From: Zoogloeaceae bacterium
Lineage (GTDB): Bacteria > Pseudomonadota > Gammaproteobacteria > Burkholderiales > Rhodocyclaceae
DNA length: 22,417 bases
Assembly: GCA_031259605.1 (NCBI GenBank)
Contig: JAIRLE010000156.1
Coordinates: 1-22,417 of the forward strand
Direction: 5' to 3'
The stretch's first letter is position 1. Every line of letters begins with the position of its first letter. The position numbers and the translations under genes were made by a program. Positions 6,578 to 13,912 of this stretch are shown here, in pieces. The notes below the pieces were generated by a model, which had not been told where the DNA came from, searched no databases, and saw only the letters and a program-made list of their open reading frames with translations.

Positions 6578-8524
6578 TCATCTGCTCCCCGTCCAGCGCA
6601 GTCCGATGAAGGCATTGAAGCCGTCCGCGCCGTAATAGCGGACGGTTTCGTATTGCTTGTCGAAGAGGTTGTTCAATCGGCCTTCGAGCGTGAGGTTCTT
6701 GCCGAGCGCGTAGCGGGCGGTAAGGTTGGCCAGGGCGTAGCCGCCGAGTTCTTCCTTGGCGGCGGCGGTTTTCAGGTAGTTGTTGTCATAGCGACGGCCA
6801 ACGGCGATGATTTCCAGCCCCGTCTCCAGCTTGCCCCAGGCGCGCGCCAGATTGAGCGTCGCCTTGTCGCGCGCGCGGCGTGCCAGACGTTCGTAGCCGA
6901 TGCCGTTCGCGTCCCTGCTTTGGTTTTCGGCATTCAGCCAGTCGTAGGTCGCCGCCAGACGCCACGCGCCGAATTGTCCGGCATAAGCGAGGGTGACGCC
7001 TTCCAGCAGCGCCTTGTTGACGTTTTCATTCTTGCAGTTCCAGAAGGTGTCGCAGACATAGCTGATCAGGTTCTTGACGCGGTTGTGGTAGTAGAGGGCG
7101 GAAGCCCGGTGCGCGCCTTGTTCCCAGGTGAGGCCGATCTCGCCGTTTTTCGCTTCTTCCGGCTTCAGGTCGGGATTGCCGCCCCAGGCGGGACGAAACA
7201 GGTCGATGACGGTGGGGGCGCGAAACGCCGTGCCGTAGCCGGCGTGCACACGCATCTCCTCGCTCAGTTGATAGCCATAGGCCGCGTTCCAGGTGGCTTT
7301 GCCGCCGAATTCGGAATGCTTGTCATGCCGCGCGTTGATTTGCCAGCCGTGCTTGCCCGCATACGCCGTCCAGCCGCCGAGAAAGGAAGTGTTGCTGATT
7401 TCCGGCGTATGGCCGGGATACAGGTTCGCGCCGCTGTCGTCATGGCGCGGCCCGATGCGCTGTTTTTCCTTTTCCGCCGCCGCTATCGCCTTGCCCAGCG
7501 GCAAGGTGACGTCGTTCTGCCAGACAAGCTGCTGATTGCGGGTGCGCGTCCTGCTGATGGATTCGGCGGCTGGAAACGCCCAGGAATTCCAACTGTAATC
7601 CGTGTAATCGTTCTCGCTTTCCCCGTAACGCAAGGTGCTCTCCCAGTTTTCCAGAAAGCGGTTTTTCGTGAATATCTGCCATTGTTCGGTCTTGAAACGC
7701 GAGCGGGCATCGTAATTGCCTGCGGGCACAGGCGTATCGCCGCCGTCGTAATTCACCTGTCCCTTGTTCTGCCGGTAGGTCAGGCCGATTTCGTGGCCTT
7801 GCGCGGGCAGGAAGGAGATCGCCGCCGCGCCGCCGAAATTGCGATAGGCGTCATCATCGGCGTCCTTGTTCCTGGCGTGGCGTTGCGCGGAAAAGCCGTC
7901 GCTCCGGTGATGGTTGGCTTCCACCCGGAAACGCCACTGCGCGTTGCCGCCGGAAAGTCCGGCGGCGGCCTTTTGCGTGTCGTGGCTGCCGTAGCCGATG
8001 AAGCCGTCGGCGGCAATTCCCGGCTGGCCGCGCCGGGTGATGATGTGGATGACGCCGCCGATGGCGTCCGCGCCATAGAGGGCAGACGCCGGGCCGCGCA
8101 GGATTTCGATGCGCTCCACGTTATCCAGCGAAAGAAAGCGCAGGGGTGAATCGCCGTTGGCGGCATTGATGGCGATGCCATCCACCAATACCTTGGTCTG
8201 GTTGGAATTTGCGCCGCGCACAAAGAAACTCGTCTGCGTTCCCGGCCCGCCGCTGGTCGTTACCTGTATGCCGCTTTGACGGGCGAGGAGTTCGGTAATC
8301 GTGTCCTGCCCGCTTTTTTCGATGGCCTCGCGGTCGATGACGGTCATGTCGGCCAGGATTTCGCTGGCGCGTGCCGCCTGCCGCGTGGCGGTGACGGTAA
8401 TGGTTTTCAGGATTTCTTCGTCGCCGGATGACTGGGCGGCGGCAAAAATGGGCGTCAACACGAGTGACGGCAGGAACAAGGCCGCCAGCGCCCCGGCGGA
8501 TGGTGTTGGGATAAAACTGGACAT
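6578..8524 (-). CDS. btuB: TonB-dependent cobalamin receptor BtuB
   Basis: This outer-membrane beta-barrel receptor imports vitamin B12 with energy from TonB-ExbB-ExbD. The product is 648 residues from the ATG at 8524, which has AAGGAAG 6 nt upstream. Reading further upstream in frame would enter the riboswitch expression platform. A signal peptide spans residues 1-30 (ending FAAAQ), a TonB box follows (LKTITVTAT, about 39-47), then a plug domain (about 50-170; QDTITELLARQSGIQV, FVRGANSNQTKVLVDG, RIEILRGPASALYGADAIGGVI). The rest is the 22-strand barrel, ending with the conserved region NLFDKQYETVRYYGADGF and FIGLRWTGSR. The cobalamin riboswitch directly upstream fixes the substrate class. 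It is transcribed with btuF. Confidence 0.93.
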   Translation of the reverse strand: MSSFIPTPSAGALAALFLPSLVLTPIFAAAQSSGDEEILKTITVTATRQAARASEILADMTVIDREAIEKSGQDTITELLARQSGIQVTTSGGPGTQTSFFVRGANSNQTKVLVDGIAINAANGDSPLRFLSLDNVERIEILRGPASALYGADAIGGVIHIITRRGQPGIAADGFIGYGSHDTQKAAAGLSGGNAQWRFRVEANHHRSDGFSAQRHARNKDADDDAYRNFGGAAAISFLPAQGHEIGLTYRQNKGQVNYDGGDTPVPAGNYDARSRFKTEQWQIFTKNRFLENWESTLRYGESENDYTDYSWNSWAFPAAESISRTRTRNQQLVWQNDVTLPLGKAIAAAEKEKQRIGPRHDDSGANLYPGHTPEISNTSFLGGWTAYAGKHGWQINARHDKHSEFGGKATWNAAYGYQLSEEMRVHAGYGTAFRAPTVIDLFRPAWGGNPDLKPEEAKNGEIGLTWEQGAHRASALYYHNRVKNLISYVCDTFWNCKNENVNKALLEGVTLAYAGQFGAWRLAATYDWLNAENQSRDANGIGYERLARRARDKATLNLARAWGKLETGLEIIAVGRRYDNNYLKTAAAKEELGGYALANLTARYALGKNLTLEGRLNNLFDKQYETVRYYGADGFNAFIGLRWTGSR

Positions 8525-8649
8525 GACGCTTCCTTTCTCGTCCGCGTCCCCGCAGACTGAAATGATGAAAAGGGAAACGTTGCCGGGAGAACAACAGAAA
8601 AGAAATCGCGCAGAAGGATTTCCGCCGCCGCCCCGCAACGTGTCCATCA

Positions 8650-8850
8650 GGTGTTGTCAGGCCGGTCTCCGGGCTTGCGAGCTGAAAGGATCTTCGCGCC
8701 ATCACCTTCCCAGGCCGAAACCCAGTGGCATGTCGATGACGCTACGCTCGCTTACCGTTGCGGGGGCAGCAGCGGCATTGCGTCTTGGAGGACGCGCACC
8801 GCTTTCCCGTTTCACCGCCATCCGCAAGGAATGGGCGGCACCTGAAAACG
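8650..8850 (-). ncRNA. Cobalamin (adenosylcobalamin-class) riboswitch upstream of btuB
   Basis: Read on the minus strand the leader contains, in order: AGGTGCC near the start, GGGAAAGCGGTG, GCTGCCCCCGCAACGGTAAG, ATGCCACTGGGT (the B12 box), GGGAAGGTGATGGCGCGAAG and AGCCCGGAGACCGGCC. This is the standard order of conserved blocks of the cobalamin riboswitch. The RNA start expected from the -10 box at 8856-8861 is about 8849, which fits the 5' boundary. Between the aptamer and the btuB start codon (8525-8649) lies a possible expression platform in which ACGTTGC (about 8638-8644) can pair with GCAACGT (about 8577-8583), just ahead of the btuB ribosome-binding site. Binding of B12 is expected to reduce btuB-btuF expression; that outcome is family knowledge. 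Confidence 0.93.
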
Positions 8851-8855
8851 GACAA

Positions 8856-8861
8856 AGCATA
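8856..8861 (-). promoter_or_regulatory. -10 box of the btuB riboswitch promoter
   Basis: On the minus strand the sequence is TGCTATGCT, an extended -10 (TGn plus TATGCT). It places the transcription start at the first bases of the riboswitch. The -35 region coincides with the pyrimidine-rich island at 8871-8897 and has no good TTGACA match. Confidence 0.5.
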
Positions 8862-8870
8862 GCATCTGAG

Positions 8871-8897
8871 GGCGGAGGATGGAAGACAGAGGACACC
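8871..8897 (-). repeat. CCTCTGTCTT-type island in the btuB promoter region
   Basis: The minus strand reads GTGTCCTCTGTCTTCCATCC then TCCGCCC, similar to the islands at 3122, 6431, 14261 and 14663. It lies between repeat copy R2 and the btuB -10 box. Confidence 0.4.
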
Positions 8898-8902
8898 CAT
8901 TG

Positions 8903-9078
8903 GAACCTGTTCATCGTAAAACTCGCTCCGGTTTGAAACCCCGCCCGTAAGAAAGGCGCGAAGGTTGAGACCCCGGCCGCGACCGGGGTTTCGACCGTAG
9001 CCATTCTCGAGGGGAGAGAAACCCCTTCCCAATGGAGTTAGACCGACAGCCCTGAAGGACTGTCGCTGATTTTTGCTG
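8903..9078 (-). repeat. Nested-palindrome dispersed repeat, copy R2
   Basis: Full-length copy in inverted orientation. It has the closing segment (8903-8922, identical over 20 nt to 14229-14248), the central palindrome (8963-8996, imperfect) and the CGACAGTCCT/AGGGCTGTCG hairpin (about 9045-9066). It overlaps the 3' end of rlmJ: the last 13 codons and the stop codon of that gene lie inside it. Confidence 0.88.
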
Positions 9079-9913
9079 GAGACGTTTCCAGTTGCCATTC
9101 CGCCCGTTCATCCTGCGCCAGCCGCTCCGTGAGCCATGGCAGGCTTTGACGCAAGGCGTCGGCCAGTGTCCAGGGCGGGTTGAAGACGATCAGTCCGCTG
9201 CCGGACATGCCGACGCCATCCGCAGCCGGGGCGCGGACAGAGAGGCGGACGTGCAGCCAGCTGGCGGACAGGCGCTTCAGGCGTTCGGGCAGTTGGCGGG
9301 ATTCCAGGCGGACGAGTTGCGGATACCACAACGCATAGGTTCCCGTGGCAAAACGCTTCAGGGCGTCTTTCAGGGCAGCGACAACGGCGCTGTATTCGTG
9401 CCGGGTTTCGTAGGAGGGATCGATGAATGTCAACGCCCGCCGTCCCGGCGGCGGCAGCAGGGATTTCAGCATGGACAGGCCATCGCCCCCGATGATGCGA
9501 ATGGCGTGTCCCGCGCCCTTGAACGTCCGGGCAAGCGCGCGGGCTTCGTTGCCATGCAGCTCGAAAAGCCGCAATGGGTCGGCGGGACGCAAATACCGCC
9601 GCGCCAGCCATGGCGATCCGGGGTAATGCCTGAGTTCGCCCGAAGGGTTGAGTTCCCGCACGGCGGCAAGATACTCCACAACGGCGGCGGGCGCGTCCTG
9701 CGCCTGCCAGATACGGGCGATGCCATCCTGGTATTCGCGCAGCTTTTGCGCCTCGCCGCTGGCAAGGCTGTAACGTCCCGCGCCCGCATGAGTGTCGATG
9801 ACCATCAGCGGCGCGGGCTTTTGCGTCAGGTAACGCAGCATCTCGCTCAACAGCAGATGCTTGAGAACGTCGGCATGATTGCCGGCGTGAAAGGCGTGGC
9901 GATAACTCAGCAT
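9038..9913 (-). CDS. rlmJ: 23S rRNA (adenine-2030-N6)-methyltransferase RlmJ
   Basis: RlmJ methylates A2030 of 23S rRNA. The product is 291 residues. The N-terminus MLSYRHAFHAGNHADVLKH is the family signature and fixes the start, although no Shine-Dalgarno is visible. The SAM-binding segment VIDTHAGAGRYSL is at 38-50 and the catalytic N6-adenine motif appears as DPSY at 165-168 (E. coli has DPPY). Other conserved parts are YPGSPWLARRYLR, ELHGNE, ALWYPQL and GSGLIVFNPPW. The C-terminal residues PAKISDSPSGLSV are encoded by dispersed repeat copy R2, and the stop codon arises from one base that differs from the other copies (TAA where R3 and R4 read CAA). The natural C-terminus was thus probably replaced. 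pmbA is transcribed divergently from the other side. Confidence 0.93.
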   Translation of the reverse strand: MLSYRHAFHAGNHADVLKHLLLSEMLRYLTQKPAPLMVIDTHAGAGRYSLASGEAQKLREYQDGIARIWQAQDAPAAVVEYLAAVRELNPSGELRHYPGSPWLARRYLRPADPLRLFELHGNEARALARTFKGAGHAIRIIGGDGLSMLKSLLPPPGRRALTFIDPSYETRHEYSAVVAALKDALKRFATGTYALWYPQLVRLESRQLPERLKRLSASWLHVRLSVRAPAADGVGMSGSGLIVFNPPWTLADALRQSLPWLTERLAQDERAEWQLETSPAKISDSPSGLSV

Positions 9914-9975
9914 GTCGTCAAAAAATGAAGGGGTGTGATGGAAAGTGGAGGAAATTCCACCGAAAGCGAGACGTA

Positions 9976-10022
9976 GGGGCAGCCCTTGTGGCTGCCCAAA
10001 AGGGCGACCGCAAGGGTCGCTC
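9976..10022. repeat. Tandem double hairpin
   Basis: Two adjacent hairpins: GGGCAGCC (9977-9984) with GGCTGCCC (9990-9997), loop CTTGT; and GCGACC (10004-10009) with GGTCGC (10015-10020), loop GCAAG, extendable by two pairs. It lies between divergent rlmJ and pmbA and so is not needed as a terminator for either. It resembles a REP-type double palindrome. Only this copy is in the window. Confidence 0.6.
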
Positions 10023-10092
10023 CTGCAACGAAGGGAAGCGCAAACCGTTACTCATCCACCACTTCTGATCGCATCCTTTCATTGCGCTCGGC

Positions 10093-10122
10093 GTGACCTG
10101 TCCGTCAAGGGACTGCTATGAT
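10093..10122 (+). promoter_or_regulatory. pmbA promoter with extended -10
   Basis: TGCTATGAT (10114-10122) is an extended -10, with GTGACC at 10093-10098 as a weak -35 at 18 nt spacing. Transcription would start near 10129. An ATG at 10118 lies inside the -10 box and cannot be the translation start, which supports the start at 10151. Confidence 0.6.
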
Positions 10123-10150
10123 AGCCGCCCTTTGCTTCCTGGCGGCAATC

Positions 10151-11497
10151 ATGATTTCTCCTTCTTCTTCCCTTGCTTTTTCTGCCGACACCCTGCGACA
10201 GATCGCCGACGACGCGCTGCGTTACGCGCGCGCCAGGGGCGCGAGCGCCGCCGAGGCGGAAGTTTCCGAAAGCTGCGGACTTTCGGTCACGGTGCGTTGC
10301 GGCGAGGTAGATACCATTGAATACAACCGCGACAAGGGCTTGAGCGTGGGCGTTTACCTGGGGCAGCGTTGCGGCTCTGCCAGCACTTCGGATTTTTCCC
10401 TCCGCGCGCTGCAAGAAACGGTGGATGCCGCCTTGTCCATTGCCCGTTTCACTGCCGAAGACCCCTGCGCTGGACTGCCGGAAAAGGAAGCATTGGCCTT
10501 GGGCGCATTGCCCGATCTCGATCTCTTTCATCCCTGGAGCCTATCGACGGAAGAAGCCATTGTCCTGGCACGTCGCTGCGAGGATGCCGCCTTTGCCGCC
10601 GACGCGCGCATCGAGAATTCCGAAGGCGGCAGCCTTTCCAGCCAGCAGGGACAATTCATCCTCGCCAATTCGCAAGGGTTCATGGGAGGCTACCCTTCCT
10701 CGCGCCACTATCTTTCCTGCTCCGTCATTGCGGGCAAGGGCGAGCGGATGCAGCGCGACTACTGGTATGCCACGCACCGCAAGCCCGACGCGCTGGAGAC
10801 GCCGGAAGCCATCGGACAACAGGCGGCGCGCCGCGCCGTGGCGCGTCTGGGCGCGAAGAAAATCGCGACGGGCAGCTTCCCCGTGCTGTTTGAAGCGCCG
10901 CTGGCCTCCGGATTGCTGGGGCATTTTGTACACGCCGCCTCCGGCAGCCCCCTGTATCACAAGGCCAGTTTTTTGATCGACCAGTTGGGCCAGGCGATTT
11001 TTCCCGATTTCTTCACCCTGAGCGAACGCCCGCACCTGCCCACTGCTTTGGCTAGCGCGAATTTCGATAACGAAGGCGTACGTACCCGCGAGCGCGAAGT
11101 GGTGCAAAACGGCGTACTGCAAGGCTATTTCCTGAACGTTTACTCCGCCCGCAAACTGAACCTGAAAACGACCGCCAACGCGGGCGGCGACCACAATCTT
11201 TTCCTGCGTCCCGGCGCGCATGATCCAGAAGCCCTGCTGCGCCAGATGGGGCACGGTCTGTTGGTGACGGAACTCCTGGGACACGGCGTAAATTACGTGA
11301 CCGGCGACTATTCGCGCGGCGCGGCGGGTTTTTGGGTGGAGGACGGCGAAATCGTCCATCCGGTCGAGGAAGTCACCATCGCCGGAAACCTGCGCGACAT
11401 GTTCAGGAACGTCCGCGCCATCGGCAACGATATCGATACCCGATCCTCCCGCCAGACTGGCTCATGGCTGATCGGGGAAATGACGGTCGGCGCATAG
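10151..11497 (+). CDS. pmbA: Metalloprotease PmbA/TldE
   Basis: PmbA (TldE) forms a heterodimer with the zinc protease TldD that degrades small peptides and matures microcin-type products in the cytoplasm. TldE itself is the non-catalytic partner. The product is 448 residues, close to E. coli PmbA (450). Conserved segments include VTVRCGEVDTIEYNRDKGL, GSASTSDFS, ARFTAEDPCAGL, DLDLFHPW, NSEGGS, GLLGHFVHAASGSPLYHKASFL, ANFDNEGVRTRERE, NVYSARKLNLKTTANAGG, GVNYVTGDYSRGAAGFWVEDGEI and RNVRAIGNDIDTRSS. The start at 10151 is chosen because the upstream in-frame ATG (10118) lies in the promoter and would add a false signal-like segment. tldD and yjgA are not in the window. Confidence 0.95.
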   Translation: MISPSSSLAFSADTLRQIADDALRYARARGASAAEAEVSESCGLSVTVRCGEVDTIEYNRDKGLSVGVYLGQRCGSASTSDFSLRALQETVDAALSIARFTAEDPCAGLPEKEALALGALPDLDLFHPWSLSTEEAIVLARRCEDAAFAADARIENSEGGSLSSQQGQFILANSQGFMGGYPSSRHYLSCSVIAGKGERMQRDYWYATHRKPDALETPEAIGQQAARRAVARLGAKKIATGSFPVLFEAPLASGLLGHFVHAASGSPLYHKASFLIDQLGQAIFPDFFTLSERPHLPTALASANFDNEGVRTREREVVQNGVLQGYFLNVYSARKLNLKTTANAGGDHNLFLRPGAHDPEALLRQMGHGLLVTELLGHGVNYVTGDYSRGAAGFWVEDGEIVHPVEEVTIAGNLRDMFRNVRAIGNDIDTRSSRQTGSWLIGEMTVGA

Positions 11498-11676
11498 TCC
11501 CTTGCGCGACGGGCGGCAAGGGCAAGCCCGGCGCGCCCCGGAAAATACGGTTCAGGGATGAATCGCCGCCCCTCTCCCGCGAGCGTCATGCCGGAAACAG
11601 AGAACATGCCGTGCGGCGTCAGTGCGCGGGTGACCTTGAGACCGGAACGGCGTTCCAGGCGGTTTTCCCGCGTCAT
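11308..11676 (-). other. Possible truncated reading frame coupled to the flavoprotein gene
   Basis: The flavoprotein gene ends in ATGA, giving a start codon (11674-11676) that overlaps its stop by 2 nt, the arrangement seen for coupled genes, with GGGGAAAG about 4 nt upstream. The frame begins MTRENRLERRSGLKVTRALT and then enters repeat sequence (about 11590-11537, encoding RRFIPEPYFPG). It continues antisense to pmbA until a stop at 11308. The part outside pmbA is only about 59 codons. I recognise no family. It may be the remnant of a third operon gene cut by repeat insertion, or chance. Confidence 0.2.
11537..11590 (-). repeat. Mosaic repeat: shared 25-nt block plus half REP
   Basis: Positions 11537-11561 are the exact reverse complement of 13969-13993 (25 nt), and CCCTCTCCCGC at 11570-11580 is one arm of the REP-like hairpin, without a complete second arm. 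It sits between the convergent pmbA and flavoprotein genes. No clear intrinsic terminator is seen there. Confidence 0.65.
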
Positions 11677-12779
11677 GGTTCTTTCCCCAGGTAACAGCGC
11701 AGCGACCGGCCGGAATCCGACATCACCGCGCAAAGATTGCAATTGACGCATTTTGAGGTATAGCCAGGGTCGGCGGCCAGTTTTTCGAGAAAATTCGGCT
11801 CGCAAATGAAAGGACGGCACAGGCTGATGTGTTTCAGCCCCGCGCCGAAGATTTCCCCTCCGCTGCGAAATCCGCCGACGGCATAGACCGGAATCGCGGT
11901 GTGCGCCTGCGCGCATCGGGCATGCGCCAGATTGTAGGCGGGACGAAAGCCCTTCACCTTCATGCGCTCGAACGGCAGGCGAAACGTCTTCCACAGCGGA
12001 CTTTTCGGGGCGATGAGCGGATTGAAGCGCAGGATGGCGCGCAGGGGAACCTTGCCGCGGAAAATATTGAGCGCCACGTCCATCGTGCCGCGCGACACTT
12101 CGATGGCATCGACCCGGCAGGCGTCGAGTTTGCCAATCAGGTGAAGAAAGTCGTCCTGGACGAAGGGTTCGATATCCACCTCGGCGCTGATTTTTACCCA
12201 CAGCGGAAAATCCGCGCCGCAGCGCTGCCGCACGGCGCGAATCACGCGTTCCAGAAAAAGATAGCGGTCACCATAGGCATCCGGGCGGTCATTGAGGGAA
12301 CGCAGCATGAATTGATGAATCAAATACCCGTGGGCGCAATGCAGTTGCACCCCGTCGAACCCGGCTTCCCGGGCGAATCCGGCGGCGCGGGCGAAATCCT
12401 CGATGATGCCGTCGATTTCCATCGTGGTGAGCGTCTGCGGCGTCACATTGAAATACGGCGATTCCTTCGCCGAAACGCCTTTTGCGCCGGCGCGATTCGT
12501 CTGCCGTCCCACGTGCGCGATCTGGGCGATGATTTGCGCGCCATTGGCATGCACGGCTTTTGTTGCCGGCAGAAAGGCCGCCGCCTTCTCGGCGCTGTCC
12601 ATGCCCGCCTGTCCCGGCTGCATGGCGCGTCCCGTTTCGGAAACATACAGGAAACCGCTGACCATCTTCTGTACGTGCCGCGACAACATGCCGTAATAGC
12701 GCCGGTAACGCGGACCAGGAAAACCGTTGGCATCCGCCATGCCTTCGTAGGTCGCGGAACGGATGATCTCCACTTCCAT
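11673..12779 (-). CDS. NADH:flavin oxidoreductase (old yellow enzyme family) with four C-terminal cysteines
   Basis: The product is 368 residues with a TIM-barrel FMN-binding fold: QIAHVGRQTN (86-95), FDGVQLHCAHGYLIHQFMLRSLNDRPDAYG (141-170; the H-x-x-H region and the family's L-S-P-xx-N-xR-xD-xYG equivalent), WVKISAE, DAIEVSRG, PVYAVGGFRS (297-306) and the phosphate-binding end ISLCRPFICEPN. Past the barrel, C344, C347, C350 and C362 form C-x2-C-x2-C-x11-C. This resembles the [4Fe-4S] ligand set of 2,4-dienoyl-CoA reductase and trimethylamine dehydrogenase, but the FAD/NADH domain those enzymes carry is missing. Electrons must come from elsewhere or NAD(P)H must act directly at FMN. It starts 2 nt after the stop of the UbiA-type gene, so the two are one operon. 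A reduced unsaturated substrate, perhaps a prenylated product, is inferred. Confidence 0.85.
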   Translation of the reverse strand: MEVEIIRSATYEGMADANGFPGPRYRRYYGMLSRHVQKMVSGFLYVSETGRAMQPGQAGMDSAEKAAAFLPATKAVHANGAQIIAQIAHVGRQTNRAGAKGVSAKESPYFNVTPQTLTTMEIDGIIEDFARAAGFAREAGFDGVQLHCAHGYLIHQFMLRSLNDRPDAYGDRYLFLERVIRAVRQRCGADFPLWVKISAEVDIEPFVQDDFLHLIGKLDACRVDAIEVSRGTMDVALNIFRGKVPLRAILRFNPLIAPKSPLWKTFRLPFERMKVKGFRPAYNLAHARCAQAHTAIPVYAVGGFRSGGEIFGAGLKHISLCRPFICEPNFLEKLAADPGYTSKCVNCNLCAVMSDSGRSLRCYLGKEP

Positions 12780-12781
12780 CC

Positions 12782-13810
12782 TCACGCCTTGCTGTTGGCG
12801 GAAAGATCGAACAGGAAGCCCACGAAAATGTAGGAAACCAAAAAGAGCGCCATGCCAAGGGTATCCTGGAACATGGCGATCAGCGTCGCCTGTCCGCAGA
12901 CGCAGGCGCGGAAATTGGTCTTCAGCGAGTAATAGGTCTTTTCTCCCTGGTAATGACGAAAATAAAGCCAGGCCGTATACGCTTGCAGCGCAAAGCTCAA
13001 GGTCGCGAGCAGCCAGAACGTGCGGGAAAAGGACTGTGGCGAAAAATAGCCGAACAGCACCAATGCGCCGAAGGCCAGCGTCGGCAAGAGGGAAAAGAGA
13101 ATGCCGATCAGGCGCGCCTTTTCCGGCCCGTATTTCACCACCAGGGTTTTCTTGCCCACATGCTTGTCGCCGAAATAATCCTTGAAATAGGTAAAGTAGG
13201 TCATGATGCCGTTCAACAGCGCGATCAGGATGAGTACGCCCACCCGCTGCGCAGTAAAGAGCGGCGGCATGTACGGCCCGCAGGCGAGAAACCCGTACAT
13301 CGCGCAGGTCGAGATCATGACGCCGAAGATGATGTTGCCCCAGATGCCGTAACCCTTGGCGTACTCGTAGATGACGTTCAGGAGAAGTCCGACGGCCATG
13401 GGAATGAGAGCCAGGGGTTGCAGGTAAAGCCAGGTGACGAGGGCGACGATGCAAAGCAGCGCGATGGAGACGGCCAGCGCCGCTTTCGCGTCGAGTTCGC
13501 CCGTGACCATGGGACGTTCCGGCGCGTTGATGCGGTCTTCCGGCAGGCCGAGGTAATCGTTGATGATCTGGTTGATGCCCCAGACGCAAAACAGGAAAAA
13601 CAGGATCAGCCCGGTCTTGAAGGGCGACGGCGCGATCTGGCCGGCATAGTGCAGTCTTTCCGTGGTGAACAGATAGAAGGAAACGCCCGTCCATCCGGCA
13701 ATGCCGGTCAAGAAGGCATAGTACAGACGCATGCTTTTGACGTAAGCCTTGATGAACCTGAACAGCATGACGGTAACGGGCGCCTTCCTCGCCGGGATGA
13801 TGTCTTTCAT
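12782..13810 (-). CDS. UbiA-family prenyltransferase
   Basis: This integral membrane enzyme of 342 residues has about eight or nine hydrophobic helices (for example about 65-83, 108-130, 132-147, 158-175, 188-206, 233-252, 262-283, 318-336). UbiA enzymes join a polyprenyl diphosphate to an acceptor, usually aromatic, using Mg2+ held by two Asp-rich motifs. The second motif is typical: KDYFGDKHVGKKTLVV, with D211 and D215. The first reads NQIINDYLGLPEDRINAPERP (80-100): N84, D85 and D92 fit, but the middle Asp of NDxxDxxxD is Gly (G88). I cannot assign it to UbiA, MenA, CyoE or HemeA-type function. It is not next to quinone genes. A promoter (13841-13870) lies directly upstream, and a flavoprotein gene follows after 2 nt. 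Confidence 0.87.
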   Translation of the reverse strand: MKDIIPARKAPVTVMLFRFIKAYVKSMRLYYAFLTGIAGWTGVSFYLFTTERLHYAGQIAPSPFKTGLILFFLFCVWGINQIINDYLGLPEDRINAPERPMVTGELDAKAALAVSIALLCIVALVTWLYLQPLALIPMAVGLLLNVIYEYAKGYGIWGNIIFGVMISTCAMYGFLACGPYMPPLFTAQRVGVLILIALLNGIMTYFTYFKDYFGDKHVGKKTLVVKYGPEKARLIGILFSLLPTLAFGALVLFGYFSPQSFSRTFWLLATLSFALQAYTAWLYFRHYQGEKTYYSLKTNFRACVCGQATLIAMFQDTLGMALFLVSYIFVGFLFDLSANSKA

Positions 13811-13840
13811 GCGCTCAACATCATCATGCGCACCGCGCGG

Positions 13841-13870
13841 ATTCTACCGCCAGCCTGGATGCTTTAACAA
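13841..13870 (-). promoter_or_regulatory. Promoter of the UbiA/flavoprotein operon
   Basis: On the minus strand TTGTTA (13865-13870) and TAGAAT (13841-13846) are 18 nt apart, a good sigma-70 arrangement. The start would be near 13834, giving a leader of about 24 nt. Confidence 0.6.
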
Positions 13871-13912
13871 GAGGATGCGGCACGGCTGGCGGGAGCAAGA
13901 AACCAGGGGTTT

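Noticed and set aside
6395..8149. Long plus-strand open frame (584 codons) opposite btuF and btuB
   Set aside because: It runs antisense to two clearly recognisable genes; in GC-rich DNA such shadows are common and its translation fits no family.
8525..8647. N-terminal extension of BtuB starting MDTLRGGGG
   Set aside because: It would place codons in the riboswitch expression platform and ahead of a good signal peptide; the ATG at 8524 has its own ribosome-binding site.
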